A stretch of DNA of 41,131 bases from Apilactobacillus apinorum (GCF_001281175.1 NZ_KQ440396.1:649510-690640); one strand, 5' to 3'; numbered from the stretch's first letter, positions 1 to 8,212 are shown. The notes: generated from the letters alone by a model not told the origin. Numbers and translations: made by a program.

Positions 1-16
1 AAAACCCGAAGGTTTT
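1..16 (-). terminator. terminator of the LCP gene, likely bidirectional
   Basis: AAAACC and GGTTTT arms flank a CGAA tetraloop. On the + strand a T-rich run follows at once, so it can also stop transcription entering from the left. The U-run needed for the minus-strand LCP gene would lie outside the window. Confidence 0.6.
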
Positions 17-22
17 GTTTTT

Positions 23-997
23 TTATTTCAAACTGTTGTTAATTACATTTGAAATTCTAGTTTGTTCACTTCCAGAAACATCTTGGAATGATACCCCGTC
101 TTCATTATCGTTTGTACCATGAGCATAGTCACTCTTAATGTTTTTGTTAGTGTCACGGTAATGAAGAGCTAATTGAAGCATGTCATTCATAGTTAAGTTT
201 GTCTTTAAGTTTTTAGATAGTGAATCTAGGAAGGCTGTATTTAAAACTGTCTTATATGAAATGGCTTTTTTCATTAAGGCTGTTAAAACTAATCTTTGAC
301 GTGCTTGACGTCCATAATCACCTTGTGGGTCTTGTTCTCTCATGTTTGAGAACCACATTGCCTTAGTTCCATCCATATGTTCTAGTTGACCTTTAACATA
401 ATTTTCACCTTTAAAGCTGAATGTCAAAGGAGATACTACATCAACACCACCAACTTGATCAATCGCTTTTTTAAGACCACCTAGACTTAATACAACATAG
501 TAATCAATAGGAATATTAAAATGTTCTTGCATTGCGTTAATTGCTTCTTTTGCATCCCCATAAGTATATGCGGCATTGATCTTTGATGGAGAATATTGTG
601 GAAAATCAGGTAGGTTAACCTTCATATCACGAGGAACACTCACCATTGTAGTAGTCTTAGTTTTTGGATTTAAAGTAATTACCATCATACTATCAGTACG
701 ACCTTTATCACTTCTACCATCGAAATCAGTATCCGTTCCCATAAATAAGATGGATACCGGTTTCTTTTCTTGCAGGATCTTATCAGCATTTCTTACAGAC
801 TTAGCTCCAGACGCTTTATAAACATCATTAGCAACTTGATTAGCTTTATAGTAAGCAGCGAATGCCCCTACACCAATTAAAATAACTAATATTCCAACAA
901 TCCATAACGTAACTTTTTTCCATGTTTTCATACGTTTCTTTGGCTTTTTATTTTTGTTTTGTTTGCTTACGCGACTCATTTGTTCGTCGTTGTTCAC
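23..997 (-). CDS. LytR-CpsA-Psr (LCP) family cell-wall polymer ligase
   Basis: LCP proteins transfer lipid-linked teichoic acid or polysaccharide chains to peptidoglycan on the outer face of the membrane. The N-terminus is very basic (KNKKPKKRMKTWKK), followed by one membrane anchor at about residues 27-50. The extracellular part carries typical LCP motifs: the GTDTD...GRTDSMM segment, SVPRDMKV, KINAAYTYGD, a GGLKKAIDQVGGVDVV helix and the RQRLVLTALMKKA segment, with conserved Arg and Asp residues that bind the pyrophosphate. Length (about 325 residues) is normal for the family. Two GTG codons (1006 and 997) are possible starts; I prefer 997 because a weak AAGAG lies about 8 bases upstream. 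The next gene on the same strand is a GT39-like glycosyltransferase, fitting envelope glycopolymer work. Which LCP paralogue (TagU, LytR, Psr) it is cannot be told from here. Confidence 0.88.
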   Translation of the reverse strand: MNNDEQMSRVSKQNKNKKPKKRMKTWKKVTLWIVGILVILIGVGAFAAYYKANQVANDVYKASGAKSVRNADKILQEKKPVSILFMGTDTDFDGRSDKGRTDSMMVITLNPKTKTTTMVSVPRDMKVNLPDFPQYSPSKINAAYTYGDAKEAINAMQEHFNIPIDYYVVLSLGGLKKAIDQVGGVDVVSPLTFSFKGENYVKGQLEHMDGTKAMWFSNMREQDPQGDYGRQARQRLVLTALMKKAISYKTVLNTAFLDSLSKNLKTNLTMNDMLQLALHYRDTNKNIKSDYAHGTNDNEDGVSFQDVSGSEQTRISNVINNSLK

Positions 998-1045
998 AAG
1001 ACTCACTCTTTTCTGTTTTTATTTTATATGTATAACATTGTTGGT

Positions 1046-1051
1046 ATTATA
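1046..1051 (-). promoter_or_regulatory. candidate -10 box of the LCP gene
   Basis: A perfect TATAAT on the minus strand lies about 50 bases upstream of the LCP start. No good -35 is seen at the right distance, so the call is tentative. Confidence 0.35.
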
Positions 1052-1161
1052 CAATAAAAAATCACACTCTGCCTTTATATATCGGTACCCTTCATTTTAT
1101 GAAAGCACATTCATAGTTATTATGTCGGGCACGATATAAAAATATTACATTATTGTTACTA

Positions 1162-1194
1162 AAAAGGTAGCTAACTTAAAGTTAGCTACCTTTT
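1162..1194 (-). terminator. terminator of the GT39-like gene
   Basis: A 14-bp perfect stem (AAAAGGTAGCTAAC) with a 5-base loop is followed on the minus strand by a U-rich tail. The stem overlaps the stop codon of the upstream gene, which ends at 1182. Confidence 0.8.
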
Positions 1195-2567
1195 GCTTGT
1201 TTTTTATACATATCAACATTGACGTTGTCAAAGACTCCGTGGAATAGTGCCTGGTTATTATTACCAACTAAATGCCCGATATCAAAATTCTTAATAATGA
1301 CTTCTTTGTTAATAGATTTAATGTAAACAATTTTTTCAACAATTGTGTTAACACTTTGTTTTGGATTAACATGGATTGCTTTATTAGGATTTTCTTGATA
1401 TCCCTGAACTGCTTGAGATAAGTTAACAACTGGTAGTACGTAGCGTGTGAATTGATTAGTAGCCAAAAATCCGACATTAATTCCAATCAAAATTGTAAAA
1501 GCAGTTAAAAGTAAGTAACTGCTATATTGATTTGATAATCTGGCTTTATATCGACTAATCATCTGTGCCACAATCGTCATCACAAAGAAAATCAACATTG
1601 CATAAACCGGATATCCATATCTTGCAATATAAATTGGTTTAACCAAGATTGACACAATAATTCCAGTAAGTGTGGTTAAGATAAATATTGATATAACCAT
1701 CGTTAATCCAATCTTAAATTGTTTGGACATATTAAAGTAAGCCCAGATCACCGGATAAACACATAATACTAAGAAGGCAATCGCATAAATACTGCCTCCA
1801 TTTTCGGTAAAAACATCTGCGAATAAGTTGGTAAAATTACCAGAAACCGTTCCCCAAGTTACATCCGGAATCCAATAAGTGCTTTTAACTTGTTGGACTT
1901 GGGAGTATGCGACAACACCCCAAGGAATAAACATGATTAAAAAGACCATAATAGATGATAATAACGCATGTGTATCATGACGATTTAGCTGAAACTTAAT
2001 GAAGTACAAAAGCAGCATCCAACCTGCAGCAACAGCCGCAAAATAATGAGTATATGATGCCAAAGAAGCAAATAATACGGCCAAGACAATATGGCCAGAT
2101 TTATGCGAATGATCATAATGTTGTAATTGGTTAAATAGTAACGCTAATAATAATGCTGCCAATGCGTACATTCTAATTTGAGTGGAATAACGCATGATAC
2201 TTGGCGCTAAGAAGAAACCAATCCATTGAATTGCGTGTGATCTTGGCACTCCTAAATTCTTAACAGTTCTAGACAATGTAATAAAAGTTAATATTGCTAC
2301 GAGATATGAAAATACACGGGCGAACACAACTTGAGTAAATAATGAGTCAGTCCAAAAAGTAGTTACATTTAAAAACGCTTTTAACGAAAGGTAATAAAAA
2401 GGTGGATGGACATCCATTGCATCTAGTCTAATAATATCGCCAAAATTATGACTGATTAATGCCATGGTAAAACTTTCATCACGCCACATCGTCGGATGCA
2501 TGAAAAAGAGCATATAGACAATTGATAATAAGAAGATTCCAAGTGTTAATTTGGCTTTTTTACTCAT
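1182..2567 (-). CDS. GT39-like membrane glycosyltransferase
   Basis: A 461-residue polytopic membrane protein with about ten hydrophobic segments. The first outer loop holds WRDE and, 30 residues on, DAMDVHPPFYYL. This acidic-plus-HPP pattern is the mark of ArnT/PMT-type (GT39, GT-C fold) enzymes, which use polyprenyl-phosphate sugars to glycosylate lipids, polymers or proteins on the outside of the cell. A hydrophilic C-terminal tail of about 80 residues follows the last membrane segment. The gene has its own extended -10 promoter and a good ribosome binding site (AAAGGTG). The acceptor is unknown; an LCP ligase gene downstream suggests a wall glycopolymer, but that is inference. Confidence 0.75.
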   Translation of the reverse strand: MSKKAKLTLGIFLLSIVYMLFFMHPTMWRDESFTMALISHNFGDIIRLDAMDVHPPFYYLSLKAFLNVTTFWTDSLFTQVVFARVFSYLVAILTFITLSRTVKNLGVPRSHAIQWIGFFLAPSIMRYSTQIRMYALAALLLALLFNQLQHYDHSHKSGHIVLAVLFASLASYTHYFAAVAAGWMLLLYFIKFQLNRHDTHALLSSIMVFLIMFIPWGVVAYSQVQQVKSTYWIPDVTWGTVSGNFTNLFADVFTENGGSIYAIAFLVLCVYPVIWAYFNMSKQFKIGLTMVISIFILTTLTGIIVSILVKPIYIARYGYPVYAMLIFFVMTIVAQMISRYKARLSNQYSSYLLLTAFTILIGINVGFLATNQFTRYVLPVVNLSQAVQGYQENPNKAIHVNPKQSVNTIVEKIVYIKSINKEVIIKNFDIGHLVGNNNQALFHGVFDNVNVDMYKKQAKGS

Positions 2568-2600
2568 CCACCATTCACCTTTCGTTATTTGTTACTATCC

Positions 2601-2609
2601 ATTATAACA
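2601..2609 (-). promoter_or_regulatory. extended -10 promoter of the GT39-like gene
   Basis: The minus strand reads TGTTATAAT, an extended -10 with perfect TATAAT, about 35 bases upstream of the start at 2567. The -35 region is poor. It separates this gene from the SOS operon that ends at 2637. Confidence 0.55.
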
Positions 2610-2636
2610 GAAGTATTTTAGACTTTTATCTATTTA

Positions 2637-2993
2637 CTATTTAACGATTAAAATTTCTGCCATCAACACAATCATTTCAGTTGTATCAACCAATATAGTT
2701 ACTTGATCAGGTTGTAGATTAACCACAATCCCATTAATAACTTGTTGTTGATTTTCGACGTTAATCAAGGTGATTTCAACAGGTTGTTTCTTTTTTCCTT
2801 TTAAATCTAATTGCTTATAAATTTCCTTTTGACTCATATATAAATAACTATCATCAATTGATTCACGCTGTTCTTTACGCAGTGCGCTCACGTGATCGGA
2901 TAACATAAATCCCTGCCATTTCAGCATCCCTCTATCATGATAGTAATAGTCAAAGAAATTTTGTACTGTTTGATCATCAACATTATGATTCAT
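2637..2993 (-). CDS. YolD-like protein
   Basis: 118 residues. The N-terminal DRGMLKWQGFMLSDH segment (residues about 21-35) is the signature of the YolD-like family, whose members nearly always sit beside a Y-family DNA polymerase of the UmuC/UvrX type in Firmicutes and are thought to act as its accessory subunit, much as UmuD' does, though biochemical proof is limited. The C-terminal half is beta-rich (VEITLINVENQQQVING...). It is the last gene of the polymerase operon. The start ATG lies 5 bases past the previous stop, and its ribosome binding site (AGAAGGGA) lies in the last codons of that gene, so translation is likely coupled. Confidence 0.85.
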   Translation of the reverse strand: MNHNVDDQTVQNFFDYYYHDRGMLKWQGFMLSDHVSALRKEQRESIDDSYLYMSQKEIYKQLDLKGKKKQPVEITLINVENQQQVINGIVVNLQPDQVTILVDTTEMIVLMAEILIVK

Positions 2994-3000
2994 CTATTTC

Positions 3001-3324
3001 TCAGTCCCTTCTTTTAGGTCGTTGAATATAGCCTTTCTTACTTTCCCATTTAATTCCTTCAAATCCAGCAAAAACTACGGTTAACTTAAGCTCTTGTTCT
3101 ATTAAAGATAGTAGTTCTTCTAAATCTAAAATGTTAGTGCTTTTAACATGATGAAGCGGTGTCACTCTAGTAATATGACCTGGTTTAAATCTAATCATGT
3201 AGAAATTAAATTGGTGGTCATATGGATCCAACACGACTTTTAAACGGTATTGAACGTTATATTCTCGCTTAAACAGAGGAATTGCACGGTCTAATATTAA
3301 TCTAGCTGTTTGTTGATTAGTCAT
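3001..3324 (-). CDS. small unknown protein of the SOS polymerase operon
   Basis: 107 residues, basic, no signal peptide and no membrane segment. I do not recognise a named domain. It is predicted mixed alpha/beta, with a hydrophobic FNFYMIRFKPGHI strand region and a basic tail (IQRPKRRD). Its ATG overlaps the end of the NUDIX gene by 8 bases (ATGACTAA) and it has no ribosome binding site of its own, so it is probably translated by coupling. Its place between polymerase and YolD-like genes suggests a role with the polymerase; that is inference from context only. Confidence 0.75.
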   Translation of the reverse strand: MTNQQTARLILDRAIPLFKREYNVQYRLKVVLDPYDHQFNFYMIRFKPGHITRVTPLHHVKSTNILDLEELLSLIEQELKLTVVFAGFEGIKWESKKGYIQRPKRRD

Positions 3325-3778
3325 AATAAGGGAACCTGTTGTAATAATAGTTTTCTATAATTTTATAGTGCTGATCATTTATTAGTTTAGGAAGGTTGTC
3401 TAAGCTAAAATATTTTAAATCCAGTGTTTCATCGCTTAATACACAATTACTTTTACTATCCTTTTTTACGATAAAATTAATAACTACGCACTGCGCCTTA
3501 TCCCCATTAGGATATTCTTGGATTTGATTTGTAGACACTCCTAAAAGTTCTTGAATAATTACATTAATTCCGGTTTCTTCTTTAAATTCTCTTACGCATG
3601 TCTCCCTAGCCGTCTCACCAAATTCCATAGCTCCGCCAGGCAATCCCCAAACGTTAAAATCAGATCTCTTTTGCAATAAAACTTCATTCTTTTCATTCGT
3701 TAAAATTCCGCCTGCAAAAGTTAATATAATTGGATAATTACCAATTTGACTTCTAATATCTTTAATGTAATCTGCCAT
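3317..3778 (-). CDS. NUDIX hydrolase
   Basis: 153 residues with a complete Nudix box at residues 49-71: G, five residues, E55, then R63-E64-F-K-E67-E68-T-G70-I71, the metal-binding and catalytic helix. NUDIX enzymes cleave nucleoside diphosphates linked to another group; MutT-like members remove oxidised nucleotides. The substrate cannot be read from sequence. It has a good ribosome binding site (AAAGGA) and starts 64 bases after the polymerase stop without a terminator between them, so it is in the SOS operon. Nucleotide-pool cleaning next to a mutagenic polymerase would make sense, but the gene may also simply have inserted there. Confidence 0.9.
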   Translation of the reverse strand: MADYIKDIRSQIGNYPIILTFAGGILTNEKNEVLLQKRSDFNVWGLPGGAMEFGETARETCVREFKEETGINVIIQELLGVSTNQIQEYPNGDKAQCVVINFIVKKDSKSNCVLSDETLDLKYFSLDNLPKLINDQHYKIIENYYYNRFPYYD

Positions 3779-3842
3779 AACTTTTTCGTCCTTTCTAAGT
3801 TTTAAACAGGATTATAATCCGTTTGAATTACATTATCTATGA

Positions 3843-5141
3843 TTAGTCATATGCATTTCCTCCATTATGACCACCGACTAACCCGGAACGCTTGAGCATT
3901 GTGGCACCCTTTTCTAAACTATGGCCTTTAAAAATGGCGGTCGCACCAAACTTGTCACGAATTTCATCAGTTACTTGGTCTAACTTTGACTTTTTGATTT
4001 GAACTTCTGGATTAGAAAAGATGTCTAATTGCTGTGCATTACTATCACTTAATCTGGTATATGAAACGCCGACATTTCTAATTCGTTCGCCGTGCCAATG
4101 TTTATGGAACAAGTCCAAAACCGCTCCAATTAATTCCCGATTGTCAGAAGTCGTCGCAATCTTTTGTTCATGCGAAATACTTGTCCGTTCACTACCTTCG
4201 CTTTCTACGTATGAAAATCCCAAATATAAATGAACGCAACTAGTTTGCTTTTTACGATGACGTAATCTAGATGCTACTTGTTCAGCAATTTCAGTAATAA
4301 CAACTTCTAGTTCATGCTTATCTTTATAGTCCCTAGGTAGAACTTGCGAATTTGATAGTCCCTTATCTTTAATCGGCACCTTTTGGTCTAATTGAGCACG
4401 ATCAATTCCCCATGCAATCGCAAACAACTGATATCCCATTACGCCTAAATGGGCTTTTAATTCGTATGGATCAGTTCGAGCCAATTCTCCTAAATTATGA
4501 ATGCCGAGTCTTTCTAAGTGTTGTCTAGTGTGCTTACCGATGCTCCAAATTTTATCCAACGGTTGAATTGGCCACACTAATTCCGTAAAGTTTTGATAGC
4601 TTAATTGACCAACTAAATCACGATTGTGTTTGGCAAATAAATCCAATGCTAATTTAGCCTGAACTGGGTTATCACCAATGCCGACTGTAGTATAAAGACC
4701 AAGTCTTTTTCTAACGGTCTTTTGAATTTTACGGGCAACTTCCGCTGGTGAATTACCAAACAATTGCCATGAATGCGTTAAATCTAAAATCGTTTCATCG
4801 ATTGAATATGGAAAGCAGTGCTTTTCATCTGCAAACTCATGGAAAATTTGATTAATTTCTAAGTTCTTTTGGATATACAAGTTCATTCTAGGAGGAACTA
4901 CAATCAATGAATCATCCCAAGGTAAATCGCGCTTTCTAGTAACGTTAGTAATATGGAATCTTTTCTTAGCAGTTGGAGAAGATGCTAAAATCAATCCACC
5001 GTTAGTATTATCCTGATCAGACATCACCACTAAACTTGCGGTTAGTGGATTCAATCCTAGTTGAACACACTCAACGCTGGCATAAAAAGACTTATTATCA
5101 ATCACCATAAATACACCTTTGGGTTCTTTTGAATAATCCAT
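3843..5141 (-). CDS. umuC: Y-family translesion DNA polymerase (UmuC/UvrX type)
   Basis: 432 residues. The palm residues are present: D15 in VFMVIDNKSFYASVE and the catalytic pair D115-E116 in PYSIDETILDL, which bind the two metals. The KIWSIGKHTRQHLERLGIHNLGEL stretch contains the helix-hairpin-helix-like thumb motif, and the C-terminal third is the little-finger domain. A STAN..KRF-type finger region (ASSPTAKKRFHI) matches Firmicute UmuC/UvrX rather than DinB. It copies past damaged bases with low fidelity. The start follows a strong AAAGGAGG site. Control is by a LexA box between -35 and -10, so the operon should be silent until DNA damage. The partners downstream are NUDIX, a small unknown protein and YolD-like. 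Confidence 0.93.
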   Translation of the reverse strand: MDYSKEPKGVFMVIDNKSFYASVECVQLGLNPLTASLVVMSDQDNTNGGLILASSPTAKKRFHITNVTRKRDLPWDDSLIVVPPRMNLYIQKNLEINQIFHEFADEKHCFPYSIDETILDLTHSWQLFGNSPAEVARKIQKTVRKRLGLYTTVGIGDNPVQAKLALDLFAKHNRDLVGQLSYQNFTELVWPIQPLDKIWSIGKHTRQHLERLGIHNLGELARTDPYELKAHLGVMGYQLFAIAWGIDRAQLDQKVPIKDKGLSNSQVLPRDYKDKHELEVVITEIAEQVASRLRHRKKQTSCVHLYLGFSYVESEGSERTSISHEQKIATTSDNRELIGAVLDLFHKHWHGERIRNVGVSYTRLSDSNAQQLDIFSNPEVQIKKSKLDQVTDEIRDKFGATAIFKGHSLEKGATMLKRSGLVGGHNGGNAYD

Positions 5142-5167
5142 TTGCAGTTCCTCCTTTCGATAAATTT

Positions 5168-5196
5168 ATTATACGAACAAATGTTCTTTTTGGCAA
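5168..5196 (-). promoter_or_regulatory. SOS promoter of the umuC operon with LexA box in the spacer
   Basis: On the minus strand: -35 TTGCCA (5191-5196), a 17-base spacer, and -10 TATAAT (5168-5173). The spacer holds GAACATTTGTTC (5175-5186), a perfect match to the Gram-positive LexA/DinR box core GAAC-N4-GTTC. A bound repressor would cover the space between the two hexamers. Confidence 0.9.
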
Positions 5197-5198
5197 AT

Positions 5199-5229
5199 AA
5201 AAAAAAAAGCAGACCGACTTCGATCTGCT
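5199..5229 (-). terminator. terminator of the SemiSWEET gene
   Basis: AGCAGA/TCTGCT arms, extended by further pairs with a G-U wobble, followed on the minus strand by a run of about ten U. It insulates the umuC promoter just downstream. Confidence 0.85.
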
Positions 5230-5243
5230 CATTAGGCTCTTTA

Positions 5244-5558
5244 TTAATGTACAAACACTGTTACCAGCGTTACTAAACCAAAAATAACTCCCGGGACATT
5301 TGAAATAATTAAAGGCCAATCTTTATAGGTCTTAAACCAACCATATAGTGTCCATAATGTTGCGTTAATTGTTGCAACGAATGGTTGAATTGGGCTAACT
5401 GGTGTTCCAGAAAAGTTTTGAATAATTTCTGGAATGTATGCAATGTACATAAGTGATGAAGTAAAGATAGCCACTTTACTCATAATTTTTAAGTTTTTGA
5501 TTCTTTGATCAGAAACTTCTCTTCTTTGATTCTTTGGAACATAATTATCAATCTTCAT
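5244..5558 (-). CDS. SemiSWEET sugar transporter
   Basis: 104 residues with three membrane helices after a hydrophilic N-terminal 25 residues: the MtN3/SWEET triple-helix unit. Family marks are YIAYIPEIIQNFSG with the PQ-loop-type proline, NATLWTLYGWFKTYKDWPLIISNVPG with the conserved aromatic and asparagine residues lining the sugar path, and a GLVTLVTVF end. Bacterial SemiSWEETs work as homodimers that let sugars move down their gradient. It stands alone, with its own terminator and a GAGGAG ribosome binding site. Substrate unknown. Confidence 0.88.
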   Translation of the reverse strand: MKIDNYVPKNQRREVSDQRIKNLKIMSKVAIFTSSLMYIAYIPEIIQNFSGTPVSPIQPFVATINATLWTLYGWFKTYKDWPLIISNVPGVIFGLVTLVTVFVH

Positions 5559-5688
5559 GTATATATCTCCTCTATCATACTAAAAAATTGACAGCTATTT
5601 ATTGGTTTATAGTATAGTAATATTATATCACTTGTGAATCAAGGGATTTGTTAAGAAAAGTATAAGAATTATTATTTTAAAAATACTG

Positions 5689-5720
5689 TTGACATTATTC
5701 TCATCAAGTTTTAATATAAT
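5689..5720 (+). promoter_or_regulatory. promoter of the first brnQ T-box
   Basis: Perfect -35 TTGACA (5689-5694). The best -10, TATAAT (5715-5720), is 20 bases away; TAATAT (5712-5717) would give the ideal 17. Transcription would begin just ahead of the T-box leader. Confidence 0.65.
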
Positions 5721-5729
5721 GTAAAATAA

Positions 5730-5987
5730 AAGATTGCTATGAGAAAGTTGAGTAACAACTCACATTAATTTAAGCGAGCTTCGTCTGGTGGAAGGAAGCA
5801 TTGATTCGGTTGCGAAAATCCCTTTCGAGCGATGTACTGAACTAAAAGTAAAGTGCATGGGGAACGCCCCTTACAGCGTCAGCGTATGTTAGTACGTCAA
5901 GGTAGCTTTTTTAGCTACGAATGTAAGGTGGTACCGTGTCGAAAGACGCCCTTAGTCTATGAAAATAGATTAAGGGCGTCTTTTTTT
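5730..5987 (+). promoter_or_regulatory. T-box leader of brnQ1, specifier CTA (Leu)
   Basis: T-box leaders sense uncharged tRNA. Seen here: AGTA at about 5751 on the 5' side of the specifier loop, AGCGAG and GGTGGAAGGA-like distal stem I elements, GAA-CTA-A on the 3' side of the specifier loop (CTA at 5842-5844), the stem II block TTACAGCGTCAGCGTATG, and the T-box proper AAGGTGGTACCGTG (5925-5938), whose TGGT bulge pairs with a tRNA ending ACCA-3' with discriminator A. The alternative terminator follows. The specifier aligns with ATC in the second leader of this window. Leucine starvation should therefore raise brnQ1 expression. Confidence 0.92.
5945..5987 (+). terminator. T-box terminator of brnQ1
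   Basis: GACGCCCTTA pairs with TAAGGGCGTC, with an inner TCTAT/ATAGA extension around a GAAA loop, then seven T. The stem is the alternative to the T-box antiterminator. Confidence 0.92.
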
Positions 5988-6016
5988 ATTCCCGCAATCA
6001 AAAAATAATAAAGGAG

Positions 6017-6187
6017 ATGATGGCAATGGATAGTCCGATTGACATTTTACCGATAACAAACATAACTACCACAATTAGATTATTAAAGGAGTCTTACTAT
6101 GCAAGATTTAAATACCAAACCACTATCAACCAAACAATACTTAGTCGTCAGTTCACTGCTATTTGCCCTCTTCTTCGGAGCTGGTAA
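6017..6187 (+). CDS. possible leader micro-ORF overlapping brnQ1
   Basis: An AAAGGAG site is followed by ATGATGGCAATGG, giving a 56-codon frame that starts MMAMDSPIDILPITN and runs into brnQ1 in another frame, stopping at 6185-6187. The first 25 codons are rich in Ile and Leu. The same AAGGAGATGATGG start context recurs at 8545 ahead of brnQ2, where the frame is only ten codons. No family match is recognised. It may be a translated leader that tunes brnQ translation, or only a leftover ribosome binding site. Confidence 0.3.
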   Translation: MMAMDSPIDILPITNITTTIRLLKESYYARFKYQTTINQTILSRQFTAICPLLRSW

Positions 6188-7475
6188 CTTAATTTTTCCA
6201 ATTCACTTAGGTCAATTATCCGGATCGCATTGGGTCTTAGCGATGCTGGGTTTTCTATGTACCGGAGTCGTTTTACCACTACTATCAGTATTAGCAATCA
6301 GTGTCACTAGATCCAAAGGAGTCTATGACATTGGGGTCCCACTAGGACCTACCTTTGCACTAGTCTTCATGGTCTTAATCCATGCTACAATTGGACCACT
6401 ATTTGGAACCCCTAGAACTGCTACTGTTCCGTTCGCAGTTGGTGTTCAACCATTCTTACCAGACAAATATGTCCACGTGGGACTACTAGTATTTTCATTC
6501 TTATTCTTCTTAGTTGCCTTCCTTCTTTCATACAAGGAATCAACTATCATGGACAGTGTCGGAAAACTATTAAACCCCGTCTTTTTAGTGCTATTATTCG
6601 TTGTTTTCTTCCTAGCTTTCCTACACCCAATGAGTTCAGCAGCTGCACAACCCGTTACTGCAGCTTACCAAAACGGATCATTCTTTAACGGTTTCTTAGA
6701 AGGTTATAACACTATGGATGCCCTAGCTGGTTTAGCATTCGGGGTAACCGTCGTTACTGCTGTTAATCAACTAGGTAAAACTAATCCTTTTAGTAACGCC
6801 AAGGTCACTGCCAAAGCTGGTTTTCTAGCTGAAGGTTTAGTCGGATTAATCTATGTTGTCCTAATCTGGTTAGGTGCCACTACTTTAGGTCATTTCAAAC
6901 TATCTGCTGACGGTGGAGTCGCATTTAACCAATTAATGGGTTACTACTTAGGAACTACTGGTCACGCACTTTTAGCTACACTACTTACATTAACTTGTTT
7001 AACTACTGCAATGGGCTTAGTTGCTGCATTCGCACAAGATTTCCACAAACATTTCCCAGTATTAAGCTATGTTCAATGGTTAGGTCTAATGTGTGTTGCA
7101 TCATTCTTAACTGCTAACTTCGGTTTGGACACCATCATCCAATGGTCAACACCAATGCTAATGTTCCTATACCCATTTGCAATGGTCTTAATCCTACTTT
7201 CAGTATTCTCACCACTATTCCAACGTGATCCAGTCGTTTACTTCTGGGTAGTATTATTTACCACTGTTCCTGCTTTAATGGACATGTTGGCATCATTCCC
7301 ACCAGTCGTATCACAAAGTGCATTTGCTAAAGTCGTTGGTGGTTTCCAACAACACTACCTACCATTTGCATCAATCGGTATGGATTGGGTCGTATTCGCA
7401 GTCGCTGGTTTACTATTAGGCCTAATGTGTCACTACTTAAAAAATAAACGTTTGGCAGCAAACACTGTAGAATAA
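6099..7475 (+). CDS. brnQ: branched-chain amino acid:cation symporter BrnQ (Leu T-box)
   Basis: 458 residues, about 12 membrane helices, the normal size for BrnQ (LIV-II family). Marks of the family: LFFGAGNLIFPIHLGQ near the N-terminus, GPLFGTPRTATVPFAVG, and GYNTMDALAGLAFGV in the middle. It imports Leu, Ile and Val with sodium or protons. The start has an AAAGGAG site 9 bases upstream. It is very similar to the second BrnQ at 8629 and clearly a paralogue; the two are separated by one unrelated gene. Expression is controlled by the T-box leader upstream, whose specifier reads CTA. A terminator follows directly. Confidence 0.95.
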   Translation: MQDLNTKPLSTKQYLVVSSLLFALFFGAGNLIFPIHLGQLSGSHWVLAMLGFLCTGVVLPLLSVLAISVTRSKGVYDIGVPLGPTFALVFMVLIHATIGPLFGTPRTATVPFAVGVQPFLPDKYVHVGLLVFSFLFFLVAFLLSYKESTIMDSVGKLLNPVFLVLLFVVFFLAFLHPMSSAAAQPVTAAYQNGSFFNGFLEGYNTMDALAGLAFGVTVVTAVNQLGKTNPFSNAKVTAKAGFLAEGLVGLIYVVLIWLGATTLGHFKLSADGGVAFNQLMGYYLGTTGHALLATLLTLTCLTTAMGLVAAFAQDFHKHFPVLSYVQWLGLMCVASFLTANFGLDTIIQWSTPMLMFLYPFAMVLILLSVFSPLFQRDPVVYFWVVLFTTVPALMDMLASFPPVVSQSAFAKVVGGFQQHYLPFASIGMDWVVFAVAGLLLGLMCHYLKNKRLAANTVE

Positions 7476-7493
7476 AGCATCTTTAATAAATCA

Positions 7494-7523
7494 GAGTTGA
7501 GTCCAAGATTCAACTCTTTTTTT
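7494..7523 (+). terminator. terminator of brnQ1
   Basis: GAGTTGA pairs with TCAACTC around a short loop, followed by seven T. Confidence 0.85.
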
Positions 7524-7567
7524 ATCTCTTCAAAGTGATAACATAGCAATTGAAAGGACGTGTTATC

Positions 7568-8209
7568 GTGAAAAACAAAAAAGCAATTATTACTGCAATT
7601 TCAGCCGTAATTGTCATCATTCTAGCTATCGTGGCATTTGGTGCATATCACCATTCAAACTCTAAAACCGATAAGACTGCTACTAGTTCAACTAGTGTTT
7701 CTTCTTCAACACCATCAAGTATCAGTTCATCTTCTATGAGTAGCTCTTCAAGCCAAAAAACAGTTAAAAAAGACACTAAGAAACAAACCACCCAAGACAT
7801 CAATCCTAACCCAGTCTACAAACCAATCACTAGTAATTACTATGGTAATTGGTACTACGGACAAGTAGCTAAAATCGTGGTTCAACCTGACTTATTCAGA
7901 GGCGACCACCCTACTGATCCAGTATCTGGAGAAGGTCCATTAGTGATGGAACGTTATGGTAAAACCGATGCCGTTTACATCGAATCACTATACAAAATCA
8001 ACACTTACTGGCCAGCCGTGCTTAAGGTTAATGGTGACGAAAGTTATAACGTTATGGTAACAAGTAACGCCAACCAATTTAACGACTTTAAGATTTACAC
8101 TTCTGTTCCAACTAAGAATCCAATTAAGGAATACACTTTCAAGAAAAGCCATCCCGAATTAGTTGATAAGCACTACATCTCAACTGATGAATTAGATTCT
8201 TTAAAATAG
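7568..8209 (+). CDS. membrane-anchored extracellular protein with Ser-rich linker, unknown
   Basis: 213 residues if begun at GTG 7568, which has an AAAGGA site 9 bases upstream; a longer TTG start at 7550 would put that site inside the gene. It has one N-terminal membrane helix (AIITAISAVIVIILAIVAFGAYH) without a lipobox, then a Ser/Thr-rich linker of about 30 residues, a Lys-rich hinge, and a C-terminal domain of about 130 residues rich in Tyr and Trp (SNYYGNWYYGQVAKIVVQP...). The layout is that of many small lactobacillus surface proteins. I do not recognise the domain. It lies between the two brnQ genes, but nothing links it to transport. Confidence 0.8.
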   Translation: MKNKKAIITAISAVIVIILAIVAFGAYHHSNSKTDKTATSSTSVSSSTPSSISSSSMSSSSSQKTVKKDTKKQTTQDINPNPVYKPITSNYYGNWYYGQVAKIVVQPDLFRGDHPTDPVSGEGPLVMERYGKTDAVYIESLYKINTYWPAVLKVNGDESYNVMVTSNANQFNDFKIYTSVPTKNPIKEYTFKKSHPELVDKHYISTDELDSLK

Positions 8210-8212
8210 TAT

